64,000 nucleotides of DNA, taken from an uncultured Alphaproteobacteria bacterium (GTDB taxonomy: Bacteria; Pseudomonadota; Alphaproteobacteria; Rhodobacterales; Rhodobacteraceae). The stretch is from NCBI GenBank assembly GCA_902586885.1, contig CACIJG010000004.1, forward strand, positions 1-64,000. The letters are read 5' to 3'. The notes below the pieces were generated by a model. That model had not been told where the DNA came from. It did not search any database and saw only the letters and a list, made by a program, of their open reading frames with translations. This document shows positions 9,410 to 19,200 of this stretch, in pieces. Each line of letters opens with the position of its first letter. The first letter of the stretch is position 1. Both the position numbers and the translations under genes were made by a program.

Positions 9410-10435
9410 TTAAGATTTTCCAGAAACACCGGCCTCTTCAAAGGTAGCCATTTCCGAGTGACATTTTAATGCTGCTTTTATTATCTGAACTGACAGTGCT
9501 GCTCCTGAACCTTCCCCAAGCGCCATTTCTAAATTTAATATAGGATCCTTACCTAGTCGCTTAACTAAATCGCTATGACCTGGCTCCTTGGAACAGTGAC
9601 CAATGAGACAATGATCTAAAATTTCTTTGTTTTCCATGACTAATGGTAAAACCGCTGCTGTACAAACAAATCCATCTAATATAACTGGGATGGACAAATA
9701 ACGTGAGGCTAATAATGCTCCACAGATTGCAGCTTGCTCCCTTCCCCCAATGCTGTAAAGCGCGCTTAAAGGTCTTTTAATGCTGGGTCGGTTGATTTCC
9801 AAGGCCTTTTCTATGACTCTCACTTTATGTAATTGTTGGGCATTATCTGCTCCAGTTCCTGGACCTACCCAGGATGTTAAATTTCCTCCAAAAAAGTTAT
9901 AACAGAGCGCAGAGGAGATTGTCGTATTCCCGATACCCATCTCACCTAGGCATACAAGATCAATATCTGAAGAAATGGCTTGAACGCCTATATTAAATGC
10001 CTCAAGAAACTCATCCATATCCATAGCTGGTCCTAAAGTAATATCTCTTGTTGGTCTCTCCAAATTTATTGGAATTACATCTAAGTTTATATCATTTAAT
10101 TCACATATTCTGTTTATTGCCGCTTTCCCTTCTCTAAAAGTTTCTACCATTTGAAAAGTAACTTCTTGAGGAAAAGGATTTACTGACTGGTTGCAGACAC
10201 CATGATTTCCAGCAAATATAATTGCCTGAACTGTCTTAATATCTTCGAGCTTTTTTACATTCCACCCTGCCAAGAATATGGCAATATCTTCTAACTGCCC
10301 TAGAGATCTAGGAGGTTTTAAAAGACTCCCCTGTCTGAGAATTGCTTCTTCTTCATCCAATTTGCAGCAAGAAGGTAATTCTGAAAGGATTTCTAAGATT
10401 TCTTTCTCAGATTTTATTTGTTCCATTTTTTGCAT
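9410..10435 (-). CDS. cobT: Nicotinate-nucleotide:dimethylbenzimidazole phosphoribosyltransferase
   Basis: 341-aa CobT (Salmonella naming; CobU in Pseudomonas denitrificans). It activates the lower ligand by making alpha-ribazole-5'-phosphate from nicotinate mononucleotide and 5,6-dimethylbenzimidazole. Family motifs are FAGNHGV (75-81), LGEMGIGNTT (163-172), GPGTGAD (191-197) and the catalytic Glu308 in MALGEGSGAALS. The product is used by the nucleotide-loop assembly genes nearby (cobD, cobC, cobP). It is divergent from cobD across 99 bp. AAAGG lies 8 nt before the ATG. bluB, which would make the ligand, is not in the window. Confidence 0.96.
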   Translation of the reverse strand: MQKMEQIKSEKEILEILSELPSCCKLDEEEAILRQGSLLKPPRSLGQLEDIAIFLAGWNVKKLEDIKTVQAIIFAGNHGVCNQSVNPFPQEVTFQMVETFREGKAAINRICELNDINLDVIPINLERPTRDITLGPAMDMDEFLEAFNIGVQAISSDIDLVCLGEMGIGNTTISSALCYNFFGGNLTSWVGPGTGADNAQQLHKVRVIEKALEINRPSIKRPLSALYSIGGREQAAICGALLASRYLSIPVILDGFVCTAAVLPLVMENKEILDHCLIGHCSKEPGHSDLVKRLGKDPILNLEMALGEGSGAALSVQIIKAALKCHSEMATFEEAGVSGKS

Positions 10436-10534
10436 TTAAATAACCTTTACAAAAGGGGGGCATTTAAGTCAGAACTTATTATACTGATTAAAGCCAATAT
10501 TGTTTTTTATCGTGGGTAGCAACAGAAATTTAAA
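10436..10534. promoter_or_regulatory. Divergent promoter region cobT / cobD
   Basis: A 99-bp spacer. A minus-strand TATAAT (plus 10478-10483) and an overlapping plus-strand TATACT (10480-10485) could be back-to-back -10 boxes for cobT and cobD. No convincing -35 boxes and no B12-box consensus are visible here, so these two arms appear not to be under the riboswitch found at 14604. Confidence 0.35.
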
Positions 10535-11500
10535 ATGTTTTCTAATTTTTATTCATCTATTCCAGCTATTATCATTCTGGCGCTATTTATTGACCTTCTA
10601 ATTGGCTGGCCTAACAAGCTTTTTATAACTATAGGACATCCAGTCACTTGGATAGGAAAGGCCATTAATTTTCTAGAAAAAGCTCTAAATAAGCAACAAT
10701 TTCCCATGATACAAAAACGAGCCTTAGGGATTCTAATGATTTGTTTACTGAATTTTCCAATTTTGATAGGCGCAACATTTTTAATGTCTTTTTTGAAAGA
10801 GTTACCATTCAATATAATCGTACAAGCTCTATTAATTTGGCCATTATTAGGCGTGCGATCTCTATACTCCCACGTCCATGCCGTTCTTTTAGAATTGGAA
10901 AAAGATGATTTGAGCTCAGCAAGAATAACTCTTTCTAAAATTGTGGGAAGAGACGTAAAAAATTTGAATGAAGAGCAAATCTGCAAAGCCTCAATAGAGA
11001 GCTTATCTGAAAGCACTTCTGACGGCGTTATTGCACCTATATTTTGGGCATTGGCATTTGGTTTTCCAGGTATTCTTTTTTATAAAATAGTTAATACGCT
11101 GGACAGTATGGTTGGATACAAAAACGAAAGATTTCAAGATTTTGGTTGGGCAAGTGCAAGGCTAGATGATTTTATAAATTTGATTCCAGCTCGAATAACT
11201 GCAATTGTAATCGCTATATTGACCTCTAACCCTTTAAAGGCGTTTTTGTTTGCTAGTAAAAACTCTGTCGCAAGCTCTTCTCCAAATGCTGGATGGCCTC
11301 AATCAGCGATGGCCTACGCTCTTAAAATAAGCTTAATGGGACAAAAATCTTTCGATGGATTGATTATTAATCAACCTTCAATAAATGAATACGCTCCCCC
11401 ACCTAAAAGGCAAAAGCTCCGCGAGGCTCTGAATTTTTATAAAAAAATAGTAATACTAGTTATAGTAATTCTAACGGCAGTTGGTTTCTTATGGGGTTGA
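10535..11500 (+). CDS. cobD: Adenosylcobinamide-phosphate synthase (CobD/CbiB)
   Basis: 321-aa membrane protein of the CbiB/CobD family, which attaches aminopropanol or its phosphate to adenosylcobyric acid. Visible hallmarks are the N-terminal DLLIGWPNKLF and GHPVTWIGKAI, the central VGRDVKNL and ESLSESTSDGVIAPIFW, and NTLDSMVGYKNERF followed by GWASARLDD. Four to five hydrophobic helices are present. cobC, whose product makes the aminopropanol phosphate, starts 8 nt downstream, so the two successive steps are co-encoded. No clear Shine-Dalgarno sequence precedes the ATG. Confidence 0.95.
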   Translation: MFSNFYSSIPAIIILALFIDLLIGWPNKLFITIGHPVTWIGKAINFLEKALNKQQFPMIQKRALGILMICLLNFPILIGATFLMSFLKELPFNIIVQALLIWPLLGVRSLYSHVHAVLLELEKDDLSSARITLSKIVGRDVKNLNEEQICKASIESLSESTSDGVIAPIFWALAFGFPGILFYKIVNTLDSMVGYKNERFQDFGWASARLDDFINLIPARITAIVIAILTSNPLKAFLFASKNSVASSSPNAGWPQSAMAYALKISLMGQKSFDGLIINQPSINEYAPPPKRQKLREALNFYKKIVILVIVILTAVGFLWG

Positions 11501-11507
11501 ATAAATA

Positions 11508-12482
11508 ATGAAGGAATACTTGCACGGCGGAGACCTCGATATAGCTCTCAAAAAGTACGGAGGCCATTTAAATGATTGGTTAGATCTTTCTACTGGAATT
11601 AATCGCATTTCTTACCCATGGAAATTTAAAAATGATATTTTATTACAAAATTTACCCAGAAAAAAAACAATTAAAAATTTATCTCTAGCCGCATCAAAAA
11701 CTTTAAAGATGGATAAAGGAAATTTAACCTTATCTGTAGCAGGAGCCCAATCTGCTATTCAATTTCTTCCATTACTGTTTAAGCATAACGACTCAGTAAG
11801 AATTCTGAGCCCAACTTATAACGAGTATGAAAATTGTTTTAGAAATTTCGGATTCAACATAGAAAAAGTTTATAATTTTTCAGATTTAAATGAAGCCCAA
11901 ATAGCAATTATTGTAAACCCAAATAACCCCACAGGTAAATTGTATACTGATCAAGAATTAGAAACACTAAGTGAAAATGTAGAATTTCTAATAATAGATC
12001 AGAGTTTTCATTCAATATCTTCACGAAAAGTTCAAAGGCTAAAAAAAAATATGATTAGAATTAATTCCTTTGGGAAATTTTTTGGGCTTGCTGGTATAAG
12101 ACTAGGTTTCGTTTCCGGTCCTGCTAAGCTAATTAAATCCCTAGAAAAACTCGTCGGCCCTTGGCAAGTATCAAATTTTGCCTTGGATATCGGCATGCAA
12201 GCACTCACTGACAAAAAATGGATACTTACAACTGAAAAAACTTTAATGCAATCTTCTCAAAAATTAAAAGATTTGTTTGCTTCCGTGAATTGGAACTTTA
12301 TTGGTAATACTTTTTTGTTTCACACATATTCGACAGAAAATGCAAAAAAAGTTGAGGAATATTTTGCAATGGAAAAAATTTGGGTTCGGACTTTTGATTA
12401 CTCTGATAAATGGGTAAGGATAGGCATCCCGGGCACAGAAGAAGAATGGGAAAGATTAAAAATAGTGATTGGAAAATTATAA
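11508..12482 (+). CDS. cobC: Threonine-phosphate decarboxylase-like CobC
   Basis: 324-aa PLP-dependent aminotransferase-fold protein; CobC in the Pseudomonas denitrificans naming, equivalent to Salmonella CobD, and not the phosphatase also called CobC. The N-terminus HGGDLDIALKKYGG and WLDLSTGINR are diagnostic. VNPNNPTG (137-143) and the Schiff-base Lys190 in NSFGKFFGLAGIRLGF mark the PLP site. It is expected to make (R)-1-aminopropan-2-yl phosphate from threonine phosphate for the cobalamin nucleotide loop. It follows cobD directly and converges on cobQ with a 6-bp gap. Confidence 0.94.
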   Translation: MKEYLHGGDLDIALKKYGGHLNDWLDLSTGINRISYPWKFKNDILLQNLPRKKTIKNLSLAASKTLKMDKGNLTLSVAGAQSAIQFLPLLFKHNDSVRILSPTYNEYENCFRNFGFNIEKVYNFSDLNEAQIAIIVNPNNPTGKLYTDQELETLSENVEFLIIDQSFHSISSRKVQRLKKNMIRINSFGKFFGLAGIRLGFVSGPAKLIKSLEKLVGPWQVSNFALDIGMQALTDKKWILTTEKTLMQSSQKLKDLFASVNWNFIGNTFLFHTYSTENAKKVEEYFAMEKIWVRTFDYSDKWVRIGIPGTEEEWERLKIVIGKL

Positions 12483-12488
12483 AAACAT

Positions 12489-13943
12489 CTATCGAGCGAG
12501 TGACAAAATACTTTCTACATCTAGGTTCTGTTCCAATACTTCTACAAAATCTTCTAGAACTCTATTAACATTTTGCTGGTAGGATGTGTTAAGAGCCAAA
12601 TCTCTATTTGATAATTTTGAAAAAAAACTTTCTCTAAAATCATCCTCCCAAAATAGACCATGGATATAGGTACCCATAATTTTTTCATCTCTGGAAATAG
12701 CGCCATCTAGCTTATCTCCAGTTTTCGCAAAAGGTTTTTCACAGTCTAACCCACTAGTTTTCCCTAAATGAATTTCATAACCATTTATCTCCTTTTGGTT
12801 AATAAAACTTACGAAACGCTTCTTACCCAAATTTTTTTCTTTTCCCATTCTTGTTTTAATGTTTAGTAAGCTCAACCCTTTTGATCTTGAAGCTTTTCCA
12901 TCAAACCCTTCGTCATCAATAATTTCCTTCCCTAGCATTTGATATCCTCCACAAATACCAAGGACAAAACCTCCTCTTCGGACATGGGACACAATATCGA
13001 TGTCCCAGTTCTGAGACCTAAGAAACTCAAGATCAGTAATTGTAGATTTAGTTCCAGGTAAAATTATCAAATTGCTATCAGAAGGAATAACTTGATTTGG
13101 TTCAATGATTTTAACTGATAATCTATTATCAAGTTTTAAGGGGTCAAAGTCATCAAAATTGGCTATTCGCGGGAGTTTCAATATTGCAACTTTAAAAGGA
13201 CCGCTACCGTAATTACCCTTTAAATCGTGACTATCTTCAGCAGGAAATAAGTTAGCCTTTTCGAAAAAGGGAAGGATACCAAAGCCTTTCCATCCAGTTT
13301 TATTTTCAATAAATTTTACTCCATCGTTAAAGAGAGTTTGATCTCCTTTAAACTTATTTATTAAAAAGCCTTCAATTAAACTTTGATCCTCTTGTGTTAT
13401 TACTTCTTTTGTACCTACCAATTGTGCAATAACTCCTCCTCTATCAATATCCCCTATCATTATTACGGGAATATTTGCTGCAGTTGCAAAACCCATATTT
13501 GCAATATCATTTTTTCTAAGGTTGACCTCTGCTGCACTTCCAGCTCCTTCGACAATAATTAATTCATACTGATTGGTTAAATTTCTAAAGCTCTTAAGTG
13601 CGATTTTCAAAAATTTCTCTTTGTGTGAGAAATATTCACGAGCTTTAAGAGATTTATATTTTCTTCCCTGTAAAATAATTTGTGATCCTTGGGTATTTTC
13701 CGGCTTGAGCAAGATAGGATTCATATCAGAGTGAAGCTCTAAACCGGCAGCAAAAGCTTGAAAAGCTTGAGCACGTCCAGCTTCTCCTCCATCTATTGTT
13801 ATTGCTGCATTATTCGACATATTTTGAGGTTTAAAAGGAGCTACTCTTACTCCACGTTTATACGCAGCTCGTATTAACCCAGCAACTAAGAGTGATTTTC
13901 CAACACTGGAACCGGTACCCTGCACCATTAAAGCTTTACCCAT
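12489..13943 (-). CDS. cobQ: Cobyric acid synthase, glutamine-hydrolysing
   Basis: 484-aa two-domain enzyme. The N-terminal dethiobiotin-synthase-like ATPase begins with MVQGTGSSVGKS (6-17) and FKPQNMSNNA. The C-terminal triad-type glutamine amidotransferase has its nucleophile Cys331 in VLGICGGYQMLG and a late catalytic His in GTYIHGLFW. It amidates the b, d, e and g carboxylates of adenosylcobyrinic acid a,c-diamide. It lies 2 nt after cobO in the same orientation, matching consecutive steps (adenosylation, then amidation). The length is normal for the family. Confidence 0.96.
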   Translation of the reverse strand: MGKALMVQGTGSSVGKSLLVAGLIRAAYKRGVRVAPFKPQNMSNNAAITIDGGEAGRAQAFQAFAAGLELHSDMNPILLKPENTQGSQIILQGRKYKSLKAREYFSHKEKFLKIALKSFRNLTNQYELIIVEGAGSAAEVNLRKNDIANMGFATAANIPVIMIGDIDRGGVIAQLVGTKEVITQEDQSLIEGFLINKFKGDQTLFNDGVKFIENKTGWKGFGILPFFEKANLFPAEDSHDLKGNYGSGPFKVAILKLPRIANFDDFDPLKLDNRLSVKIIEPNQVIPSDSNLIILPGTKSTITDLEFLRSQNWDIDIVSHVRRGGFVLGICGGYQMLGKEIIDDEGFDGKASRSKGLSLLNIKTRMGKEKNLGKKRFVSFINQKEINGYEIHLGKTSGLDCEKPFAKTGDKLDGAISRDEKIMGTYIHGLFWEDDFRESFFSKLSNRDLALNTSYQQNVNRVLEDFVEVLEQNLDVESILSLAR

Positions 13944-13945
13944 CT

Positions 13946-14551
13946 TTAAAACTCTATCCCCTTTTGACTCATCACTCCCTCTCTAAAATGGTGCTTTATT
14001 AAAGTCATTTCGGTCACTAGATCAGCACACTCAATCAACTTATCCGGTGCATTTCTCCCAGTGAGAATAACATGGGTATCCTTAGGTTTTTCATTGCTTA
14101 AGAAATTGGTAACATCCTCGAGTTTGAGATATTCGTATCGTAACGCTATATTTATTTCATCTAACAAAACTAATTTTTTTTTCGGATTGAGTATTAATTC
14201 TTTCGACTTTTCCCAAGCATTCTTTGCAGATTTTACATCTCTATCTTTATCTTGAGTATCCCATGTGAAGCCATCTCCCAGAGTATGGAATTCACAAATA
14301 GAGTTAAAGTTTCTATTAATTAAAGTTCGTTCACCAGTAGCCATAGCACCTTTTATAAACTGAACAACAGCACAAGGCATATTGTGCGCTATTGCTCTAA
14401 AAACCATTCCAAAAGCAGCAGTACTTTTTCCTTTTCCCTTCCCAGAGTAGACAATGACAAGTCCTTTCTTCTTATTTTTTGTACTAAAAATCTTGTCTTT
14501 TGAGGCTTTAAGTTTTTCCATTTTTGATTTGTGAATTTCATTATCAGACAT
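13946..14551 (-). CDS. cobO: Cob(I)yrinic acid a,c-diamide adenosyltransferase (BtuR/CobO type)
   Basis: 201-aa CobA/CobO/BtuR-family corrinoid adenosyltransferase. The P-loop variant GKGKGKST is at 37-44; AVVQFIKGAMATGE, HTLGDGFTWDTQD, LVLLDEINIALRYEYL and HVILTGRNAP are the family blocks. It transfers the 5'-deoxyadenosyl group of ATP to cob(I)alt. AGAGGA lies about 11 nt before the ATG. It heads the minus-strand cobO-cobQ pair, divergent from the riboswitch-led operon. The cobalamin riboswitch in the gap is on the plus strand and should not control this arm. Confidence 0.96.
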   Translation of the reverse strand: MSDNEIHKSKMEKLKASKDKIFSTKNKKKGLVIVYSGKGKGKSTAAFGMVFRAIAHNMPCAVVQFIKGAMATGERTLINRNFNSICEFHTLGDGFTWDTQDKDRDVKSAKNAWEKSKELILNPKKKLVLLDEINIALRYEYLKLEDVTNFLSNEKPKDTHVILTGRNAPDKLIECADLVTEMTLIKHHFREGVMSQKGIEF

Positions 14552-14566
14552 TTTTTTTCAATCCTC

Positions 14567-14595
14567 TTGACATTGGCCTATTTTTACTGCTCAAC
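14567..14595 (+). promoter_or_regulatory. Candidate promoter upstream of the cobalamin riboswitch
   Basis: TTGACA at 14567-14572 is a perfect sigma70 -35 hexamer ahead of the riboswitch. The best -10 at 17-18 nt spacing is a poor match (around 14590-14596), so the call rests on the -35 and on position: it would put the transcript start near the 5' strand of the riboswitch P1 helix at 14604. Confidence 0.4.
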
Positions 14596-14603
14596 TGTTT
14601 TAT

Positions 14604-14771
14604 CTGGTCCTTTTTTTGGTTAAAAGGGAATGCGAAAATGTTTAAGTGTTTAAAAACGCAGCCGTACCCGCGACCGTAAATAAAAGAGGATATTAACACT
14701 GAGATTCAATCTTGGGAAGTTGGTATTCAAAAAGCTAGCGCTTTACTTTTAATAGCCGGGAGACCTACCAG
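14604..14771 (+). promoter_or_regulatory. Cobalamin (AdoCbl-type) riboswitch
   Basis: The plus strand carries the cobalamin riboswitch core in the right order. AAAAGGGAATGCG is near 14622-14634, GCAGCCGTACCCGCGACCGT at about 14658-14677, the CTTGGGAAG segment at about 14711-14719, and the B12 box AGCCGGGAGACCTACC at 14754-14769. The P1 helix can be drawn as CTGGT (14604-14608) with ACCAG (14767-14771). Binding of cobalamin should shut down the downstream DUF1636-cobW-cobN operon. The remaining peripheral helices were not folded here. Confidence 0.93.
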
Positions 14772-14789
14772 TGTAAAAATTTAATAGCG

Positions 14790-14855
14790 AACGGGATATT
14801 CGCTTATATTCAAGGTAATTGAGAAAGTTTACCTTGCAGCTTATCCCGTTTTATT
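14790..14855 (+). terminator. Hairpin expression platform after the riboswitch
   Basis: AACGGGATA (14790-14798) pairs perfectly with TATCCCGTT (14842-14850), and nested inside it CAAGGTAA (14811-14818) pairs with TTACCTTG (14829-14836). A short T-rich run (TTTTATT) follows and the Shine-Dalgarno GAAGGAG starts at 14856. The structure could be an intrinsic terminator or a roadblock before the start codon. The pairing is direct from sequence; its switching role is inference. Confidence 0.65.
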
Positions 14856-14869
14856 GAAGGAGTATTTTT

Positions 14870-15241
14870 TTGGAAAACGGCGATATTTTGTTTGTTTGCA
14901 TAACATGTAGAAAAAATGGAAAAGCTACTGAACCTCGGCAAGGGCGAATATTGTTTGACAATTTAAGAGATAAGTACCCTAAACTGAACCTTAAGCCGGT
15001 TAAGTGTCTAGCAGGTTGCAAAAACGGTGTAACTCTTTCCCTATGGAATAGAGGCAAATGGTCCTATGTTATTGGTAACTTGACGCCTGACCAAGATGAA
15101 GCAGATATCTTTGACGGATTTAATGAATATAGAAAAACTTTAGATGGTAAAATACCTTTCTCAAAGAGACCACGCGCTTTTAAAAGCCAGTCTTTGGCGA
15201 GAATACCTCCCTTAAATTATGAAATGATCGAAGATGAGTAA
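14870..15241 (+). CDS. DUF1636 family cysteine-rich protein
   Basis: 123-aa protein of the DUF1636 type seen in alphaproteobacterial cobalamin loci. Four cysteines (Cys10 and Cys13 in CITC, Cys46 and Cys50 in CLAGC) resemble the ligand pattern of thioredoxin-like [2Fe-2S] ferredoxins, so an iron-sulfur or metal-binding role is likely. It is the first gene behind the B12 riboswitch and overlaps cobW by 8 nt. It may act in cobalt handling or supply electrons for cobalt reduction (inference; the biochemical role is not known to me). The start is TTG with an excellent AAGGAG at 7-nt spacing. Confidence 0.85.
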   Translation: MENGDILFVCITCRKNGKATEPRQGRILFDNLRDKYPKLNLKPVKCLAGCKNGVTLSLWNRGKWSYVIGNLTPDQDEADIFDGFNEYRKTLDGKIPFSKRPRAFKSQSLARIPPLNYEMIEDE

Positions 15242-16265
15242 CTTAAACAAAATCCCTGTGACAATATTAACTGGTTTTCTTGGTGCTGGGAAAACTACCC
15301 TGATAAGAAGCCTAATTGTAAATAATAAATCAAAACGGTTAGCCGTCATAATTAATGAATTTGGAGATCTTGGCGTAGATGGGGAGATAATTAAGGAATG
15401 TTCAGATGATAGTTGTCCTGTAGAGAATATTTTAGAGCTTGCAAACGGATGTATTTGTTGCACAGTTGCCGATGATTTTGTTCCAACTATGAAACTTCTT
15501 TTGGAAGGAAAATATTTGCCAGATCATATACTTATTGAAACCTCAGGACTTGCCTTACCTAAACCTTTACTTAAGGCGTTTGAATGGCCTGAGATACGTA
15601 GCCGGCTTACTGTCGACAGCGTACTGGCAGTAGTGGATGCCGAAGCGGTTCAAAATGGTACCTTCGCTCCTGAAACATCCTCTGAATTAGCTAAGATTCA
15701 AGAAGAGACTTTTGTAGAACACGAAACGCCTTTGTCCGAAGTATTTGAAGATCAGATAAATTGCGCGGATGTAGTTCTGTTAACAAAGCCAGATTTGGTA
15801 GCAGATCTAAAATCAGTAAAAAATACCATTCAAGATGAGTTACAGAGATCACTTCCTATCTTGGAAGTAGAGAATGGAAACATAGATCAAAGATTAATTC
15901 TCGGATTAAATGCTCAAGCTGAGACTGATTTAGACAAAAGAAAATCACACCATGATGGTTTCGATGACCATGAACACGATGACTTTGAGACTTTTAGCAT
16001 TGAAATGAGTCCATTGGAGAACGTAGAACAGTTTACAAATAACCTCCAAAAGTTAATAGATGAAAATGAAGTTCTACGAGTTAAAGGCTTTTTAAATGTG
16101 AAGGGGAAGCCTCTTAGACTTCTGGTACAAGCGGTTGGCACACGTTTATCAGTTAATTTTACTAATACCGATCCAGGGATTACCAGTGTTGGAAACCTAG
16201 TAGTAATAGCCGAAAAAAATAAGGCCAATATTAATGGTTTCACACAACAACTAAAAGGTGATTAA
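15234..16265 (+). CDS. cobW: CobW-family cobalt GTPase/metallochaperone
   Basis: 343-aa COG0523 GTPase. The P-loop is GFLGAGKTT (14-22), the metal-binding CxCC is GCICC (72-76), and TKPD supplies guanine recognition. A His/Asp-rich segment SHHDGFDDHEHDD (about 238-250) precedes the CobW C-terminal domain. CobW is thought to bind Co(II) with GTP and deliver it for corrin synthesis. Its position directly before cobN, the chelatase subunit, fits cobalt delivery. The ATG overlaps the stop of the DUF1636 gene by 8 nt and cobN starts 8 nt downstream. Confidence 0.94.
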   Translation: MSNLNKIPVTILTGFLGAGKTTLIRSLIVNNKSKRLAVIINEFGDLGVDGEIIKECSDDSCPVENILELANGCICCTVADDFVPTMKLLLEGKYLPDHILIETSGLALPKPLLKAFEWPEIRSRLTVDSVLAVVDAEAVQNGTFAPETSSELAKIQEETFVEHETPLSEVFEDQINCADVVLLTKPDLVADLKSVKNTIQDELQRSLPILEVENGNIDQRLILGLNAQAETDLDKRKSHHDGFDDHEHDDFETFSIEMSPLENVEQFTNNLQKLIDENEVLRVKGFLNVKGKPLRLLVQAVGTRLSVNFTNTDPGITSVGNLVVIAEKNKANINGFTQQLKGD

Positions 16266-16273
16266 GAGAAAAA

Positions 16274-19200
16274 ATGCATATAGTTTTCAATGAAGATCAT
16301 TACCTAGATAATGTAAAGACGCCAATTGATCTAAAGCAAGAACCAGCAGACATTGTTATATTATCTTTTTCAGACAGTGACCTTACTGCCTTTGCGTCAG
16401 CATGGAAAAAAACTCGTAGTGATTTTGGAGAAAATTTACCTAGTTTAAGACTCGCTAATATTAAAGATCTGACACATAATCTTTCTGTTGATACATATAT
16501 TGAGAATACAATTGCAGGTTCAAAGTGCGTTCTTGTACGACTCATCGGTGGAGAACAATATTGGCCATATGGTTTGAATTACCTCAAAAGTATATCTCGA
16601 GAAAAAAATATAGCTCTTGCGATTATTCCAGCTGATGGAAGAGAGGATAAAGTTCTAGACTCATACTCTAATCTTCCAAAAGCAACCTTGGATAGTATAA
16701 AAAAATTATGTGATAATGGAGGGCAAGTCTCAGCTCAGGCCGTGCTCGCACAACTTTCCATGGCCACTTCCCTTTATTTTCCTCCTGTTGTAAACTTTCA
16801 AAAATTGCCAAGTCATGGTTTTTATTGTGATAAAGATGGAATTACCGAAAATTTTAAAAATTCAAATATAGCCAAACCTTTAGTTTGCCTTATTTTTTAC
16901 AAGTCCTATTTAGTTGCAGACGACCTAGATCCAGTCAATAAGATATTAAAGGCAATTAAGAGATCAGGGTTTTCAGCAATAGGAGTTTTTGTTAGTTCTT
17001 TGAAAAACAGAAATTTAGCATCTTGGTTAATTTCCGAACTTCAGATATTAAAACCCGTTTCAATAATTAACGGTACGGCCTTTTCTGCAAAAGATGCCAA
17101 AACACTAAAATCACCACTTGATTATACTGAATGTCCTGTATTCCAAGTTATATTCTCCACTTCTAAGAAAATTGGATGGCAAAAAAATCCTTCAGGCTTA
17201 AACACATCAGATCTCGCTATGCATGTAGCTCTGCCAGAGGTAGATGGGCGAATTGATGGGGGTATAGTTAGTTTCAAATCTGAAAATAAAATTGATAAAG
17301 ATCTGCAATTTTCCATAACCAGTCATAAGGCTGAAAAACATTTAATAGAGAAAACAATTAGAAAAGTTATCAATTGGAGTAACTTGAGTATGAATTCAAA
17401 TTCAGAAAAAAAAGTTGCTATAATTTTATCCTCATATCCTGGTCGTGAATACCAATTGGCCCATGCCATTGGGCTTGACACTATAAAATCTACAGAAAAG
17501 CTAATAAATTTTTTGTGCAAGGAGGGTTTTCAAGGAGATTTAAAAGAAGAGCTACTACCAAAACTCAGGAAGGCTGAGATAAAAGTACCAATCGAGGTTT
17601 ACAAATCCATGCTGGAAAATTTGCCTAAAAGTCACCAAAATAAAATTTTTAATAAATGGGGAAGTATAAATTTAGACCAAAATTATAGAGATGGATATTT
17701 AGTACTTAAAGGATTTAGGAATGAGAATATTTTTGTCCTGGTTCAACCTAACAGAGGTAGTGATAAACAGAAAAAATTAAGTTATCATGATCTTGAGCAG
17801 ATACCCTGTCACAGTTATGTCGCATTTTATCTTTGGCTCTCAGAAACAAAAGTTAATGCAATAATCCATATGGGAACTCATGGAAGCCTTGAATGGCTTC
17901 CAGGAAAATCAGCTGGAATGTCCAGAAACTGTTGGCCCTCTCTTCTTACAAATGATATTCCAGTGATTTATCCATTTATAGTCAACGATCCCGGGGAAGC
18001 GTCCCAGGCAAAAAGAAGAATCGGTGCTGTAACAATTGGACACATGCCTCCAAAGCTCGCTAACTCAGATTTCCCTAAAACTATGAGAGAATTAGAATTT
18101 CTTCTTGATGAATATTCAACTTCTGGAGATTTAGATCAAGCAAGAAAATCTAATATTGAAGAAAAAATAATCGAAGAGGCAAAGAGACTTGAGCTAGATA
18201 AGGAATTGGCTTTAGAACCAATTCAATCTGACCCTGAGTGGTTATCAAGAATTGACTCTTTTGTTTGCGATCTTAAGGAGTCTCAATTTTCAGATGGCCT
18301 TCATGTATTTGGGGAAGAAGAGTGTGGTGAATTTGAAATGAACGCTGTTTTAAGTTGTTTGCGAGGCAAGAGAATAGACGCGGGGCCCTCAGGATCCCCA
18401 TTTAGAAATCGCAGTGATATCAAGCCTACCGGTAGAAATATATTTGCTGTGGACCCTAGATCAATACCTACTAAAATAGCGTTTGAAAATGGCCGATTAC
18501 TGGCAGATGAATTTATTAGACAGTATTTGCAAGACCATGGTGAATATCCCAAAAATTTAACAATGGACTTGTGGGGATCTGCCTCGATGAGAACAGGCGG
18601 TCAAGAGTACTCTATGGCTTTTTATCTTGCTGGTGTCGAACCTATTTGGGACAAAAATAATTCTAGAGTCATAGGATTTCGAATAATAAACCTATCTGAA
18701 TTAGATAGACCCAGGATTGATGTAACAATACGTCAGTCTGGGTTATTCAGAGATATTTTCCCAGAGCTAAACAAACTATTTTTTGACGCAGTAGAAAAAT
18801 TATCGTTAAGAGACGAAACATTAGCCGATAATCCATATAAAATAAAAATGGATAGAATATTTGCACCCAAACCTGGTACATTTGGAATTGAAATCGACGA
18901 TAACATTAGTTTATCTAGATCCAATGATATTGATAATATTGGTAATAAATGGTTGGACTCCTCGGCCTGGGCGTATAAAAAAGACGGTACTTTTAAAGAA
19001 AGCCGTAAACAACTTGCCAAGAGATTAATTGAAACCAGTGGTCTCATTCATGCTCATGACTTATGTGAAAGTGACTTACTATCCTCAAAAGACTATGGAG
19101 CTCATATAGGAGGTTTTAATGCAGCTGTAGAGATGCTTAAATCTGAAAGTCCTACTTTATTTCACATAGATATATCTGACGCGGGAAGACCAAAAATTCG

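Noticed and set aside
10549-11016. Minus-strand frame of 155 codons inside cobD
   Set aside because: Shadow frame of a recognised CobD/CbiB gene, with no motif of its own.
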